NCBI GenBank assembly: GCA_973895155.1
Contig: OZ316898.1
Location: forward strand, 6,944,001-7,008,000
Reading direction: 5' to 3'
DNA from: Marsupella aquatica
Taxonomy: Eukaryota; Marchantiophyta
DNA length: 64,000 nucleotides
Part shown: one piece after another, positions 33,101 through 44,140 of the stretch
How positions within the stretch are numbered: the stretch's first letter is position 1
Layout: each line of letters opens with the position of its first letter
Translations under genes and position numbers: made by a program
The notes under the pieces: generated by a model
Databases searched by the model: none
Seen by the model: the letters and a program-made list of their open reading frames with translations, nothing else
What the model was told of the DNA's origin: nothing

Positions 33101-35911
33101 ATTTTCTCTCCGACACTTGCAGTACTTCCACTTAGAGTTTGGCTTTGTCCGACCCCAAATCTTCGCTGGTCACTTCTATTTCTGAATAGGAAGGACAGCA
33201 CAGTACAAAGCCAACTCCAAAGCCAGCTTGCCAAGGTGGAGGGGTACAGTGTTTGCCTGGCCCTCACCATTGGAAGAGTGGGATACCCAATACCTCCTTC
33301 ATCAGGGTCACGACGCTCGTTCAACATGGTGTTATATCTTAGCTCAACACAGATTGAGACTCTATTGGGCAGGCTTTGGCAGTTGGCAATCCATTACTAA
33401 TTTCCTTCAAAAAGAGTAAAGGTAAAGATTCCAACCGATACTTCACGAGCCATCGCACAATTTAAAATACAACGAGCTGACGTAGATCATCCATCTCCCA
33501 GCATAGGGACACAAGTGAGAGGCGCCAACTGAGACCACACGTTTATCTGAGAAAGGGTGACAAACTTACTTACTGGGACACAGCCCTCGATTGCTGTGCT
33601 AGGGACCAAGCTTCCCGTGCCCCAAGAAAAGGGGGAAACATTCGCTAGCCAAACTTGAGTTTAAGTCAACCTCTATGACTTCTACTTCTAGCCTCTCTAG
33701 TGCCTTGTAAGCCAAGGTCTACTCTTCTTGGGAAACTTATTTATTAGAACTCCATTAGTCCCCCATTTATTATAACAGTGGGTCCGGCTACCTGCTTGCC
33801 AGTTTCCATCGATCTCCAATTTACTGTAGATCTCCAATTTAAGATAAGTGTCAAGTCTTTGTCCAAAAGTTGATTCGACCATTAAACTTAAACTTGTAAC
33901 CTTACTTGCCACAACGAAAAAGTATTACTGGTCGGTTACCTGGCTGGTGTATAAAACTTTAACTTGAAACCTTGACGCAATGAAAACTATTGCTGTTGGG
34001 AGAACTAATGTCCAGCAAACCCTGCAATTCTGTAAAGCCATGCATTTGGAAATGCAAAGAAATCTACCTCATGTCTTTCATCTTATGTGTGCGATGGATA
34101 GCATGCGAGAGCAGACAGCACCCAAAAGGTACAATAAATGGGTTTCCAATAAACACTTCGGCCAGAAAAACAATAATCAAGGATGTGTTGTTTTCTTGGA
34201 TGAAGAACTAACGATATCTATGATCTAGTGTAAGTTGCTCAAAGGCAGTTTCTCCTTCTCTAAACAAGATCTACGAGTCAGCACACTTAGATGTTCTTTA
34301 CATATTGAGAAGATGTCATTCTCGTCTCGTCAAGAAGATACAGTAAGATTTCTAGGACGTTACGTGATTTGAGTTATATCACAACTTTGTCATTTGAATG
34401 TAGATTTTTGGATACTTAATCAATGCTTCTGCAACTTCATTTTTATCTAGTTTTATCTAGATAAAATCTTAAAAGCATACGGCAGGCAGGCAGGCAATAT
34501 TGAAACTTTTCATGATTGTGCTCTGAAATAGATTCCCAACGAGTCTTTGAATCGTCTCTCTCACTCGCGGGTGTGCCAACCCACTCTCCAGAGGATTGAG
34601 GAAAACATTTGTACCGCGAGAAAATAAAAATCCCCAGACTTTCCCATTAAAGCATACAATCAAACGCCAATTTCCTTTTAAGCCAGGGGGGGGTGGGGGG
34701 GGAGGTGGGAAACGTTCCTCGCTCGCTGGCGTTGCGGAGAGATGCAGGTCTGAGCGGTCCCCACTCTTTCCAGAAGCGTCATTAAGTAAGAGCTAAACAA
34801 TGCCCTTGCCAATAGGAGGTTATGTTCAACTAACGGACCCATTTGCGACGGTATCAGTCCATAGGATGCAAGTTGCATCTGTAAAGGTGGGTAGGTGAGT
34901 TGAACACAGATATTTCGGCATCCACTAACAGGACATTTGCTGACCGACCAACTGAATGACATCTGGAGAAGTCTTTGGTAGAATGCTTGGACCTCAACCG
35001 ACTCGTTAATACGACATTATAAGGTTGAACCATGAAATCAATGTGATTGTTAAGGTGATGTGTGTGACAATCATTGGCACATTTGAACCGAGCTCACTAT
35101 TCTTCCACTGTTTTTCTTACCATAATTCTTTCTTGTCACTCTTAGTAGACATTCCAATGTTCAGAATCTTGCAATCTTCCATCCAGATTCTAAAATGGCT
35201 GCAGCTCTCTTCAATCCTTCTGTCTGTCTCTGTCTCTCGATACTGGGGGACTCTATTTGATGGGCATAAAAGGCGAACTCAAAATTGAGCACGAGGGTTT
35301 TGGAAAGCTCATCGAGTACGGTATGAATGAGCACATTGCAGGTCCAGTGGAAACGGATCTCCCCTGGATATATTTCCGAAAGTGAATGTGTCAGAAATTG
35401 TAAGCGAATGGGATGGACGACTCCACTCCGTGATTTTCGCATACTGCTGCTCATAATTACGACAAGAAGAGTTCTGGGTAGAATTAGCAGTCCCAGGTAC
35501 CGAAACTCTTACAGTACTGATTGTTACGTACATGACACTTCCCATTCCTGTAGCTAATTGGTGAGAGGCTGAGAGTTTGGACATGTGTCTAAGCAGGTCT
35601 CTCTCATACACAGACCAATAGACCATCGATTTGAGAATCGGATGCGCTGTACAAATAGCACCTGGAATTCCCAGAGGAACTTTCGTTAGTTCTGAAGTTC
35701 TGCATGAGTTATCTTTCACGGGTAGCCTTACGAGTCCTGCATGTGTAGTAGTTGCAGAGCAGACCTAGCGACTCAAGCCTCGCATGTGTTCCTTGTCGCG
35801 AGGTCCGTTGTTCTCAGGTACTCCAGTGATGTTCTTTCTTAGAGTAGCTACATCAGTCTATTGAAGGAGTCAGCAGAACTGAAGGAGTCAGCATTATTAT
35901 GTTATTATGCA

Positions 35912-35973
35912 CTTCTTTAACTTGTCTTTCTTTTTCTTTAAGCTTCTTTAACTTGTCTTTCTTTTTCTTTAAG
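35912..35973 (+). repeat. Perfect 31-bp tandem duplication
   Basis: A pyrimidine-rich unit beginning CTTCTTTAACTTGTC occupies 35912-35942 and is repeated exactly at 35943-35973. Immediately upstream, GAAGGAGTCAGCA is also duplicated. Confidence 0.9.
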
Positions 35974-38384
35974 CTTGCATCCGGCATTTTCTGCCCCCTT
36001 GTTTAGTACTAGTTTATTAATTTCAGAGAATTATTGGTTAGACTGTCCTCAGAAATGTATGAAGTTTGAAAAAAAAAAAAAACTAAAGGGGAGAAAGGGG
36101 AAAGAGAATGATCCGCTCAGAGGGTCTATCAAGCAGTGCCCAGATTACAGATTCTTGAAGACCCAAAGAATCGGAACTGTCTACAGATATAGAAGACTGA
36201 AGATAGCGGTCCAAATCTTTGGGACTTCATCAAATCATTGGCTCACCCTAATTGCACCGGATTCCTCATTTCGATGTCAAAGGGTCTTTCATTGAGAATA
36301 GACCTGGTCCTTTGAGATTGAGACATCCGGTGGACATCCTCACTGACTCTCAGTAATCATGAACCTTTGATATGAACCTAGGTCCGCAGTTCTTTCTACC
36401 TTTCTGACCAGATCTGTCTGCAGTCATATATCACATCAAAGTGCGATAATTCAAGTATGATAAGCCGTTAATCTTTGGAGACTATGTTGCGTACTCGAGG
36501 CATCGGAACCCTTTGACATTGTGCTTCAATAATTTACTTCTTCCTCAGAGCTCGGTTCTCTCATTTCCCCGTCAGAACATCATATCTGAGGGAGGGAAGG
36601 GATTGATGGGACTCCCCAAACTAAGACAAGAGAAGAGTTCAAAATTTCAAATGAATGAACCTTCCGGTGTGGCAGCCCCTGTGATCAAAAGATAATGTCT
36701 TCCTCGAGTTAGGTGTAGAGTCTGACCGATGGATTCACATCTAGAGAGGGACTGCCGGACTGGGCATGTCTGAAGACAATCAAACGACAAAGAAAGTAAC
36801 ATGAGGACAGAATTTGCCAATTAGTTGCCGGACCTGCAATGCGCCATCAGCTTGTCAGAGTGCGTACTACAGTCGAATACAGTAGTAGGCTGACTCCTGT
36901 GTCTGGCATGGCCCCACCGTTCTTTCAACTCGATCCGCTTATTCCTTTCTTTTCCATAAGTGTGCTGCCAAAAGAACAGCCGGGGTAAAACATCAAAGCA
37001 CATGTGACACGGAAAACCTGTCACGGTAGTACCCGAGCCAATCCTTCATCGTCATTCGTCATCTTAGCAGATCCAAGGACTGAAATATCAGGATTAGGTC
37101 CCTTTGACATCCATCGTCAAATGATGTTGTCTCGAAAAATTCCTCCATTTTGACTAAACGGGCCAAATAAAGTGCAAAGGAGGTCCAGAGAGGACAAACA
37201 CGAAACTCAATAGTTCAATTTCTTTTAAGTCGATCAAAGATCACACGACATCCTCCCAAATTTCCCAAAGGATCGGTAACTGATATCCCAGACCATGAGT
37301 TGTCCACATTCAATCGATCACCCCTTTCACGTCCCAAGCATTGGTCCCGCCACTCCGGCGAGATGCCATTCGGCAGCTTACCAGAGTGGCAGAGAGAAAA
37401 GCAGATGCTGCAAATCCTACAGCTACAGCGAGGTTCTGTGACGTCACTGGTTACACGTACACTACAGGAATGTCCATCTTTGTTACCATTCTATTCCTTG
37501 CTGTGCTTTCCACTTTCACCAGTAAGCTGTACATTGACGGTACGTCGTGGACCCGCCGAGAGAATTCCTAGCACCATGCGTCGTGAGGACAACAGGAACG
37601 ACAATGAGAACTACGGAGATAAATTTTTCCCCCATCCAAGCAGGCAGTGAATCCGTCCTTGCCCTCGACGGGCATTCGGCCCCAAACGAAACGGTGTACA
37701 ACAAGGGCACGAAAAATCGAAGCAAGGTTTTGTCATTGAGAGGCGTACATAGCCAGTGGCAGGAAGTTTTGCTACGCATGGAGGCAAAGCAATTTTTCAT
37801 GACGAATTTGGTGAACTGACGCTCAATTCTTTCCAGGTCGACACTTCCGAGGCGTATCGGAATCTCTAGACGACTGATCGAGGTCGCGTCCCAATTCGCG
37901 GAGCGCACCGCTCGGTCAGGTCCTTTCGACCTGCCTTTATTATTAATTCCCCTGCCTAGTGCCTACCTATGCAAATGTGTGGATATCAGGCTGATATCAG
38001 CAGATGGGCGCGATTCGCTCATCCGCAGAAGTAGAAAGCTCTCCAGTCTCCACGGTACCATTCTGACGGATCTAGATGACAAACACGTACTGTTCGTGTA
38101 CGTTGGCAGTTGACCGCATCCACTTGCACTGCCTGAGAGCCGCAACCCCACCCGTCCACTTTCGGGCATCTCGCCACATTCAATCGCCGCTGACTCACTC
38201 GTCTCCCCGAGAGGGACTCAAGTCAGCGTATTTTTTAATGCGCATTTTGCCACATTCGACCTCCCCAACCCGCTTTCTCCACTTTTGGTGAAAATTTGCT
38301 AAATTGCTTGTTTCTCACCTGGACCCCATTCGCCGTCATCCTTCCCTCTGTGGCGAGATAAGGAAATAATAGGAAAAGCAGATT

Positions 38385-38760
38385 AAGAATCTACACTGTT
38401 CACCATATAGAGTGTGTGACTAATATTAATTGTGGAGTGTTCATTTTCCTGGTCTATTCATGAATTATTGCTAGGTGTACTGATTTTGTGTTAACATTAT
38501 GTTTGCACACATGTGGTGTGAAGAGTGTAAAAGTAAAGGAAGATAAATTATTCTGAAATATCCACAAAAATTAGTGTTATTGGGATTCAAGTATCATTCA
38601 TGTTTTAACTAAAACTTTAAACAACAATAGAAATACAAAATTTTGAAAATCTAAAATTAATTAGTGTTATTTGGATTCAAAATCACATTCACCAAATAAA
38701 TAACAACATTAATTTTGTAGTAAAACTAATTCTTGTCTTTCATAACATTGTAGCACGTTC
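38385..38760. repeat. AT-rich repeat related to 18085-18560
   Basis: Contains AAATTAGTGTTATTGGGATT and AATTAGTGTTATTTGGATTC, and starts with CTACACTGTTCACC, like the start of the repeat at 18085 (CTACTGTTCACC). Non-coding. Internal order is only partly conserved between the two sites. Confidence 0.45.
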
Positions 38761-38984
38761 TCCAGTTCAAAAAGGCTGACATTTGCCTCATTGATTGGTT
38801 AAAAACGGACAAACGTTAGGAAATATGCTGACTCGAGTGATCAGTGAGCCATAAGAGCCATCAAAGATTCACCTTGAGGAGGGTTTCTTTAGTGGCAAAC
38901 ATTCACACATTCCACGCGTCCCTATAATTGGACATCAAAAACAGACAGCCGAATAAGGCATATGGACCAGTGTGCCAAAAATTT

Positions 38985-39632
38985 GTTAAATTCCACCTCC
39001 CAAAAAATCTTTTGTCACTTTGGCAAAAATTGGTTACTATTTTTCTGTTTCATTAGCACCTGTAAGTTTTAAATCTAGGGAGATCTGATGGTCATGAAAA
39101 TAATTGAATAAAGAATCTTTTGAGCATATTCTCCTTCGCACCCTTTACATTTGCCAGAGTAAAAAGTAAAATCCTTAAAAATACGCAGATGGACTATGGA
39201 GAGACACAGTAAGCAATATCTTGTCAATGCCACCTCCGTTTGTCACTTCTGGCTTATGTTGGTCACTGTTTGTGTCTCATTGGCGAAATAGGTCATTTTA
39301 AGGTTTGTCCGTGTCAGCTAGGGTGCCCAATGTCTCACATTCTGGGAAAGGAGAAGATGCAAAGAATGTTCCCCATCTAATCAATGTCCGACACATAGAT
39401 GTACCCCTCTAAGGATAACCATCGAAATCTAGGTACTGGGTATGTGACAAGAGTAGGTAGGAGATAAGCTAATGGCAGACAAAAAAAACTTGCTACTGCT
39501 GCCAACAGTGATCAAATCCTGCTGTAGCTAATGGGGTGTGTTGCTGGTAAGAAACAGGCTACTGGAATAGTATGGTAAATTTTGCCAGAAGTGGCTAAAA
39601 GTTTTTGAGAGGTGAAATTTTGCTAAATCTCT
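38985..39632. mobile_element. Non-autonomous element with about 100-bp inverted terminal repeats
   Basis: The left arm (about 38985-39080) and the reverse complement of the right arm (about 39535-39632) align: TTAAATTCCACCTCCCAAAA versus CAAAATTTCACCTCTCAAAA, then CACTTTGGCAAAA versus CACTTCTGGCAAAA, then ACTATT and a T-rich run. The 450-bp centre has no coding capacity. This fits a MITE or fold-back DNA transposon of about 650 bp. Termini and TSD are not certain. A partial relative is at 18645-18800. Confidence 0.55.
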
Positions 39633-39798
39633 ACCACTCAAGAAAAGCTTCCACACTTTCACAGGGTCATTTTAGCCATAATTAACGGTACTCCTTAATA
39701 CAGAGAACTCTAACTATTAATTAAAACCTATAATAAAAGGTCCCGCCACTTTTTAGAGTGGTGGTTATTCAAAATCTAATGTTTGCAGTGCCAAAATT

Positions 39799-39908
39799 AA
39801 TAACTGAGAAAGCAACAACAAAAACAAAACAAAACAAAGTAATAATTGAGAAAGCAACAACAAAACCAAAACAAGAAAAGTAATAATTGAGAAAGCAGCA
39901 AACAAAAG
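39799..39908 (+). repeat. Approximately 42-bp tandem repeat, 2.6 copies
   Basis: Units begin at 39799, 39841 and 39882 with AATAA(C/T)TGAGAAAGCA and continue with an A-rich CAACAAAA tract. The third unit is partial. Low complexity, non-coding. Confidence 0.8.
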
Positions 39909-39960
39909 AAGGTATGTGGAAACTTGAAAATAGAGATAAGATACACAAAACAAGTAAGGA

Positions 39961-40017
39961 ATCCAGGAAATGGAGGGGAGAGAATTCAGGAGGATCTCTC
40001 CCCTCCATTTCCTGGAT
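39961..40017. repeat. Perfect 23-bp inverted repeat with an 11-base loop
   Basis: The left arm 39961-39983 starts ATCCAGGAAATGGAGGGG and the right arm 39995-40017 is its exact reverse complement. The spacer is 39984-39994. Transcripts in either direction would form a 23-bp GC-containing stem. It lies directly after the 42-bp repeat array, in non-coding DNA. Confidence 0.93.
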
Positions 40018-40369
40018 ATTCAACCCTCCCAGGATCCACCTCCCAGACAAACAAGGGCACAAAGGGTGTGGCATTTTTCAGAGATTACAAGCCAAAATTA
40101 AACTCATTTACTAGACTATCAGGTGCGCCATTCCACCATGTTTTCTTTTGAAAGCCCAAATAGAATCACTTGTTAGCCTTTGCCCAAGGAAAGGCCTTTG
40201 CCCTTTGCCACAAATGCCTGTCCAGTACCACTAGTACCACTGCCCATCCTTCTCTTTTTCTTGGGCACACACCTCCTTACCCCAAAACTGAAAATTACAG
40301 ACCTTGGCGCATCTATGCATCTTTTGCTCTTTCCGTAGGCACATATGTCTTGCCTTGAAAACTTGAAAC

Positions 40370-40740
40370 AATATCTTTTTCACAACTGCATCTTTTACAC
40401 AACGACACTTTTCTGCAATGACAACAACAATATATTTTTTGCAATGACGTTTTAATTTTGTAACAACATCAACAATATCTTTCCTGTAATGACAGGTTTT
40501 AAACAACAACACATTTTATGCATCTACATATTTTACGCATCAACATACTATGTAACAGCTGTTTTGCAAATAATATCTTTTACACAGTCAATGACATTTT
40601 TCATACAAACAAAATCTTTTGCGCAACAACATCTATCAACATACCTTATGTGACATCTTTTAAATTTCAAATGGTGTCTTTTACACAATGTCATTTTTTC
40701 CTGCAAACTAAATCTTTTGTGCAACGTCTTTTGTGTATTT
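40370..40740. repeat. Degenerate CAACAACATCTTTT-type minisatellite
   Basis: Along this stretch variants of (C)AACAACA(T)ATCTTTT, TACACAACGACA and TGCAATGACA recur with irregular 15-25 bp spacing. It resembles, in motif and degeneracy, the tract that hosts the copia insertion at 55500-55965, which uses CACCTNGACATCTTTT. Non-coding. Confidence 0.6.
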
Positions 40741-40829
40741 AGCTAGTAATTAATAAAGGAAACTAACATAGGGGGTATTCCTAGCATATTGTCTAGGGAT
40801 CCCTTTGGAAAGGAAGCTACTATACAAGG

Positions 40830-41125
40830 TGTTGGGGATAATCCCTATCCCGAGACACCATGCACATGTGAACACCATACAAAGTAGTCGACACAGCGAG
40901 TACGTGGTTCACCTCATGACCGAGGCTACGTCCACGGGAAAACAAGAGACCTTTACTTCTCTCTTGCCCAACTCCAACAATGAACTGAAGATCCACCAGG
41001 GGCTGGCATTAGCCTTGGTTATATACAACATGCATCACTGCTAACCTTGAGTAGCTAAGTCCTAACCTAAGTTAGCCTAACCACGATTAACTCTAGAGTC
41101 ACAAGACTAAGAGCAATACTCAACA
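40830..41125 (-). mobile_element. Solo copia LTR with 5-bp target-site duplication
   Basis: The segment begins TGTTGGGG and ends CTCAACA (TG...CA) and in reverse complement follows the LTRs at 55966-56310 and 62331-62675: shared blocks include GTCGACACAG, TACGTGGTTCACCTCATG, GGCTACGTCCACGGGAA, CTAAGTCCTAACCTAAGTTAG and AGTCACAAGACTAAGAGCAA. It is about 296 bp against 345 bp, so it carries deletions. CAAGG flanks it on both sides (40825-40829 and 41126-41130). No internal retrotransposon sequence adjoins, so it is most likely what is left after LTR-LTR recombination. Confidence 0.85.
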
Positions 41126-41180
41126 CAAGGGATCCTTTTTAGTGATCCCTTTACTAGTGAAAATGAGCCCTAAAAATGCA

Positions 41181-41506
41181 AGTGGCTTTCATTGGTACGT
41201 TGGAGAGGATTAGCCTAGAAACAAGAGTTCCCAGCTCAATCCCCCCTCCACACATAAACTGTGTGGAAGGTATTGTGTGTGTTTGTGTGGGTGGGGTGCT
41301 CTAGTGGGAGTACAGCTGGTTTCTCCTAGGCCCCTGGCTGCCGGTTTGTGGTCCTAGTCCAACCCTCTCTCCTTATGGCGCAAGTCCCTGCCAGATCCCT
41401 GGATATTGTCCCCATTTGTGGGCTACCCTAAAGTGGTGCACACTCCAAACTAGAACCTCTATACTCTGTTGGATGGGTCTACTTTTGCCTTTCAAGGCAA
41501 AAAAAG
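41181..41506 (+). mobile_element. tRNA-derived SINE, plus-strand copy
   Basis: Same family as 26474-26803 in the opposite orientation. An A-box-like TGGTACGTTGG is at 41193-41203 and a B-box-like AGCTCAATCC at 41233-41242. The body contains the family's CCTCCACACATAAACTGTGTGG stem, a GTGTGTTTGTGTGGGTGG block, a GGGGACAAT-related stretch and the conserved end GTTGGATGGGTCTAC...TTTCAAGGC, closed by an A-run at about 41497-41506. I could not identify a convincing target-site duplication. Confidence 0.72.
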
Positions 41507-43841
41507 AAAGCCAAGGCAAGAAGATACCGTGCAACGAGTAATTTTTTTATAATAGATTTTATCAATTTCAGTAGATTTTTATGCCCACTAGCAAAATGCA
41601 TATTGAGAGAGAAAAAGTTGATTTTTAACAGAGAACATTTGGGATCACATTTGAGTTCAGAGGTTTGTATTGTCAGTGGTGGAATTTTAGTCTAGAGGTG
41701 GCTTACCAAAGACCCTATCACGAGGCAAGGATTGAAGCTCTGCAAAAGTGCACCAACGTACTTAAGAAAAAAGAGCTTGGATGGACCACAAGCTTGAGAA
41801 GTTTTTGACAAAGGGTGATCATTGCAACCCAACTATAGCAGTTACAACTAGTTAGTGGACCCCCTATTGATGTATGTTTTAGTACTTGTCAGGAAGCTAT
41901 TACACTTTCTCCTGTTTTTATTATTTTTTAATTTTAAAAATAATGCATACATTTCAAAGTCATTGTTTACATCAATTGTAAAATTAAAAACTGTGGCAAA
42001 GTAATGATTCTCAAAAAAGGATAAATCTTAGAAAACTGATTCTTAGTATTGACTATAGCCAGTTCTTCCACAAAGTAGTGTCCTGTGCTTCCAAAATTTT
42101 GCTGCATCAGGGCCCTCAATGGTGCAATTATGTGAATCTCATTCTGAACTGAGGTGTAGAGTCACACCTCCTTGGTTCACTTTCACCCTTGTGGAATGGT
42201 CAGGTCCAGAGTTTAGGGTATAGACAAAAGACGACCAGTCCCATAGTGTAATCCTTTTGGTCTCAGAAAATAGGACATGAATGACACGAAATTTCAAATC
42301 AATCTCAAAATGTACTTTCCGCTAGGTTAAAATAAATTTCCAGTTGGTTTGAGAATACGAAAAGGATTGTAGAAAAACTCGACCTGTTATTATGTGGGCA
42401 CGTATGACAAGAGCTGACACCTCGCACCCCTATGGCCTATGGGTCTAGGGGCTTGGGCTGGACCACTTTTTCCAATTTTCTCTTTTACCTTTTCTTTTGA
42501 TAGGGACCCATAGGAAGCCAAGTAGGTTTCCCTTTCTCTTCCTCCTTTCTAACGAAAACCACAATATTATTCATTGGTTAAAATTGCTTCTGAGAATACA
42601 TTCAAACCCTAAACTTGTAATATCTTCCGGTAACAAGACTATCCAAGGAAACAATAATAATCTAATCTTCAATCACAAAATTTAGTCTCTGCCATTCTCT
42701 ATGTGGGCGCGTATCACATGAAGCTGACACACCCCTACGGTTTTAAGACTTGGACGGGACCACTTTCTCAATTGGCTTTCTCATTTCATTTGAAGGGGAC
42801 CCATTGCAAGCCAATTGCGTTCCCCTTTCTCGTCCCCCTGTCTTTTAAAAAAGACAAAACAACTAATCATTAAGAAAAATTCCCTTTCGAAAAACATTCA
42901 ACCGGTAACTCTTCCGGTCAATAGACCATCATAGAAAAAAATAATAACAAACGTGTACACCGGTACAGTAGTACCCGAAAATGCAGTACTTCCAATGGAA
43001 TAAACAGTCAGGAGAATCTCAATAACCAAAGGATATCTGGATGGATCTCGAGAGCCAAGCGAAAGCTGAGGAGGCGGACGTCTCGCGCTCTGGCATGCAG
43101 GTGCTGTCCATTTGGCCCTCATCAGGAGTTTTTTTAATCGCAAAATTCAAGCTCCATCAGTTAGCTACTTTCGACTACAAATCTCCTATTTCCCACCACA
43201 CAGGATCCACTAGCCACAATCTGGCGGTTCCCCTTAAGTCTAGGGAGATCTAGTGATCCAGAATTTGTCCAGCAAACTGGCATATGGAATATTCCAAGGA
43301 GATACTCCATAGAACACGGTACCATTTGCCCCACTAGGAGTCCTTAATACTTAAAGATTACCCTAACCCTCATCGTAGTCTCATAGTTCATGCACTCAGG
43401 GAAACTTATTAATTATAACACTTTTGGTCTCACTCATAGCATTTCCAAGGCTGCCCATTTCTAGCTAGGTGATATGAGAGAGTGAACTTTAATTTTTCTT
43501 AGCATCAAATATTTTGTGTGCAAATGCCTTTGGTGAATTTGTCTTAAAGCTGGTAGACTTATGAAGATTGAACCTCACTTGCTACAATGAAGAATGTTAC
43601 TTTTGGGCTACCCTCGTTGGGACAAGTAATCTCAAGTATTGCATTTGTCCAGATTTGCACACCTAGATGGCATTCAGAAATGCAAAGACATGAATGCTCA
43701 TGACTTCACTTAGTGTACACAGTAGTGCACCTCAAACCTCTCTATTCTGGCTAAGGTCAAAGTGACACAGGTATACTCACGAATAGGTGGTTTAGGACTG
43801 GCAATCTGTGTCCAAAACTAACACTTTTGCTGTCTCAATAA
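41507..43841. other. Gene-free spacer
   Basis: No gene is supported. A diverged duplication (42393-42905) is listed separately. A fragment TCTAGGGAGATCTAGTGATC near 43240-43260 echoes the left arm of the element at 38985-39632. Confidence 0.5.
42393..42905 (+). repeat. Diverged duplication of about 205 bp
   Basis: A unit from about 42393 to 42608 and a second from about 42701 to 42905 share, in order, ATGTGGGC(A/G)CGTAT, GCTGACAC, GG(C/G)ACCACTTT, GGGACCCAT, AAGCCAA, TTCCC(C)TTTCTC and AACATTCAA-like ends. They are separated by about 90 bp of unrelated DNA. Non-coding. Confidence 0.7.
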
Positions 43842-44140
43842 TTTGCCTTGAAAAGCTAAAACAGGCTCATCCAACAGAGGGCAGAGACGGCATGCTACAG
43901 AGCATGCATTTCTAGGGTAGCCACTAGGGGACAATACCTAGTGAATATAGAGGAGAGAGGATTAAACCAGAACCCCAAAGTAGGTAACTAGTTACTGAGA
44001 GAATAATCAATACTTTCACCACTACACTCCACCCACAAACACACATACCCTCCACAGCCCTTGAGAGTGGAGGGAGGATTGAACTTGGTACCTCTATGTT
44101 CTTGGCTCGTCTTTTGGCCAACTAACCAGAGCCAGTTGGT
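43842..44140 (-). mobile_element. tRNA-derived SINE, minus-strand copy
   Basis: On the minus strand it starts near 44140 with ACCAACTGGCTCTGG, has an A-box-like TGGTTAGTTGG (44128-44118) and a B-box-like region AGTTCAATCC (44085-44076), then the CCTCCACTCTC stem, a TGTGTGTTTGTGGGTGGAG block, GGTATTGTCCCCTAGTGG and the conserved end GTTGGATGAGCCTG...TTTTCAAGGCAAA. Close in structure to 26474-26803. Possible short flanking repeats (TGCTGTCTC before, TGATGTCTTC after) are too weak to be sure of. Confidence 0.75.

Larger units (their letters stand above)
27582..38384. other. Long gene desert
   Basis: Almost 11 kb with no gene that I can support. ORFs are short and in conflicting frames, and none continues across plausible splice sites into a recognisable domain. 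GC-richer patches are at about 28540-28830, 30640-30890 and 37300-38290. Local repeats are listed separately (28854-28990, 29950-30180, 35912-35973). Other low-complexity features are a G-run near 34685-34706 and an A-run near 36069-36081. Confidence 0.45.

Noticed and set aside
33011-33400. 129-codon ORF in the gene desert
   Set aside because: Overlapping ORFs in other frames of similar quality, no motif, no splice-supported extension.
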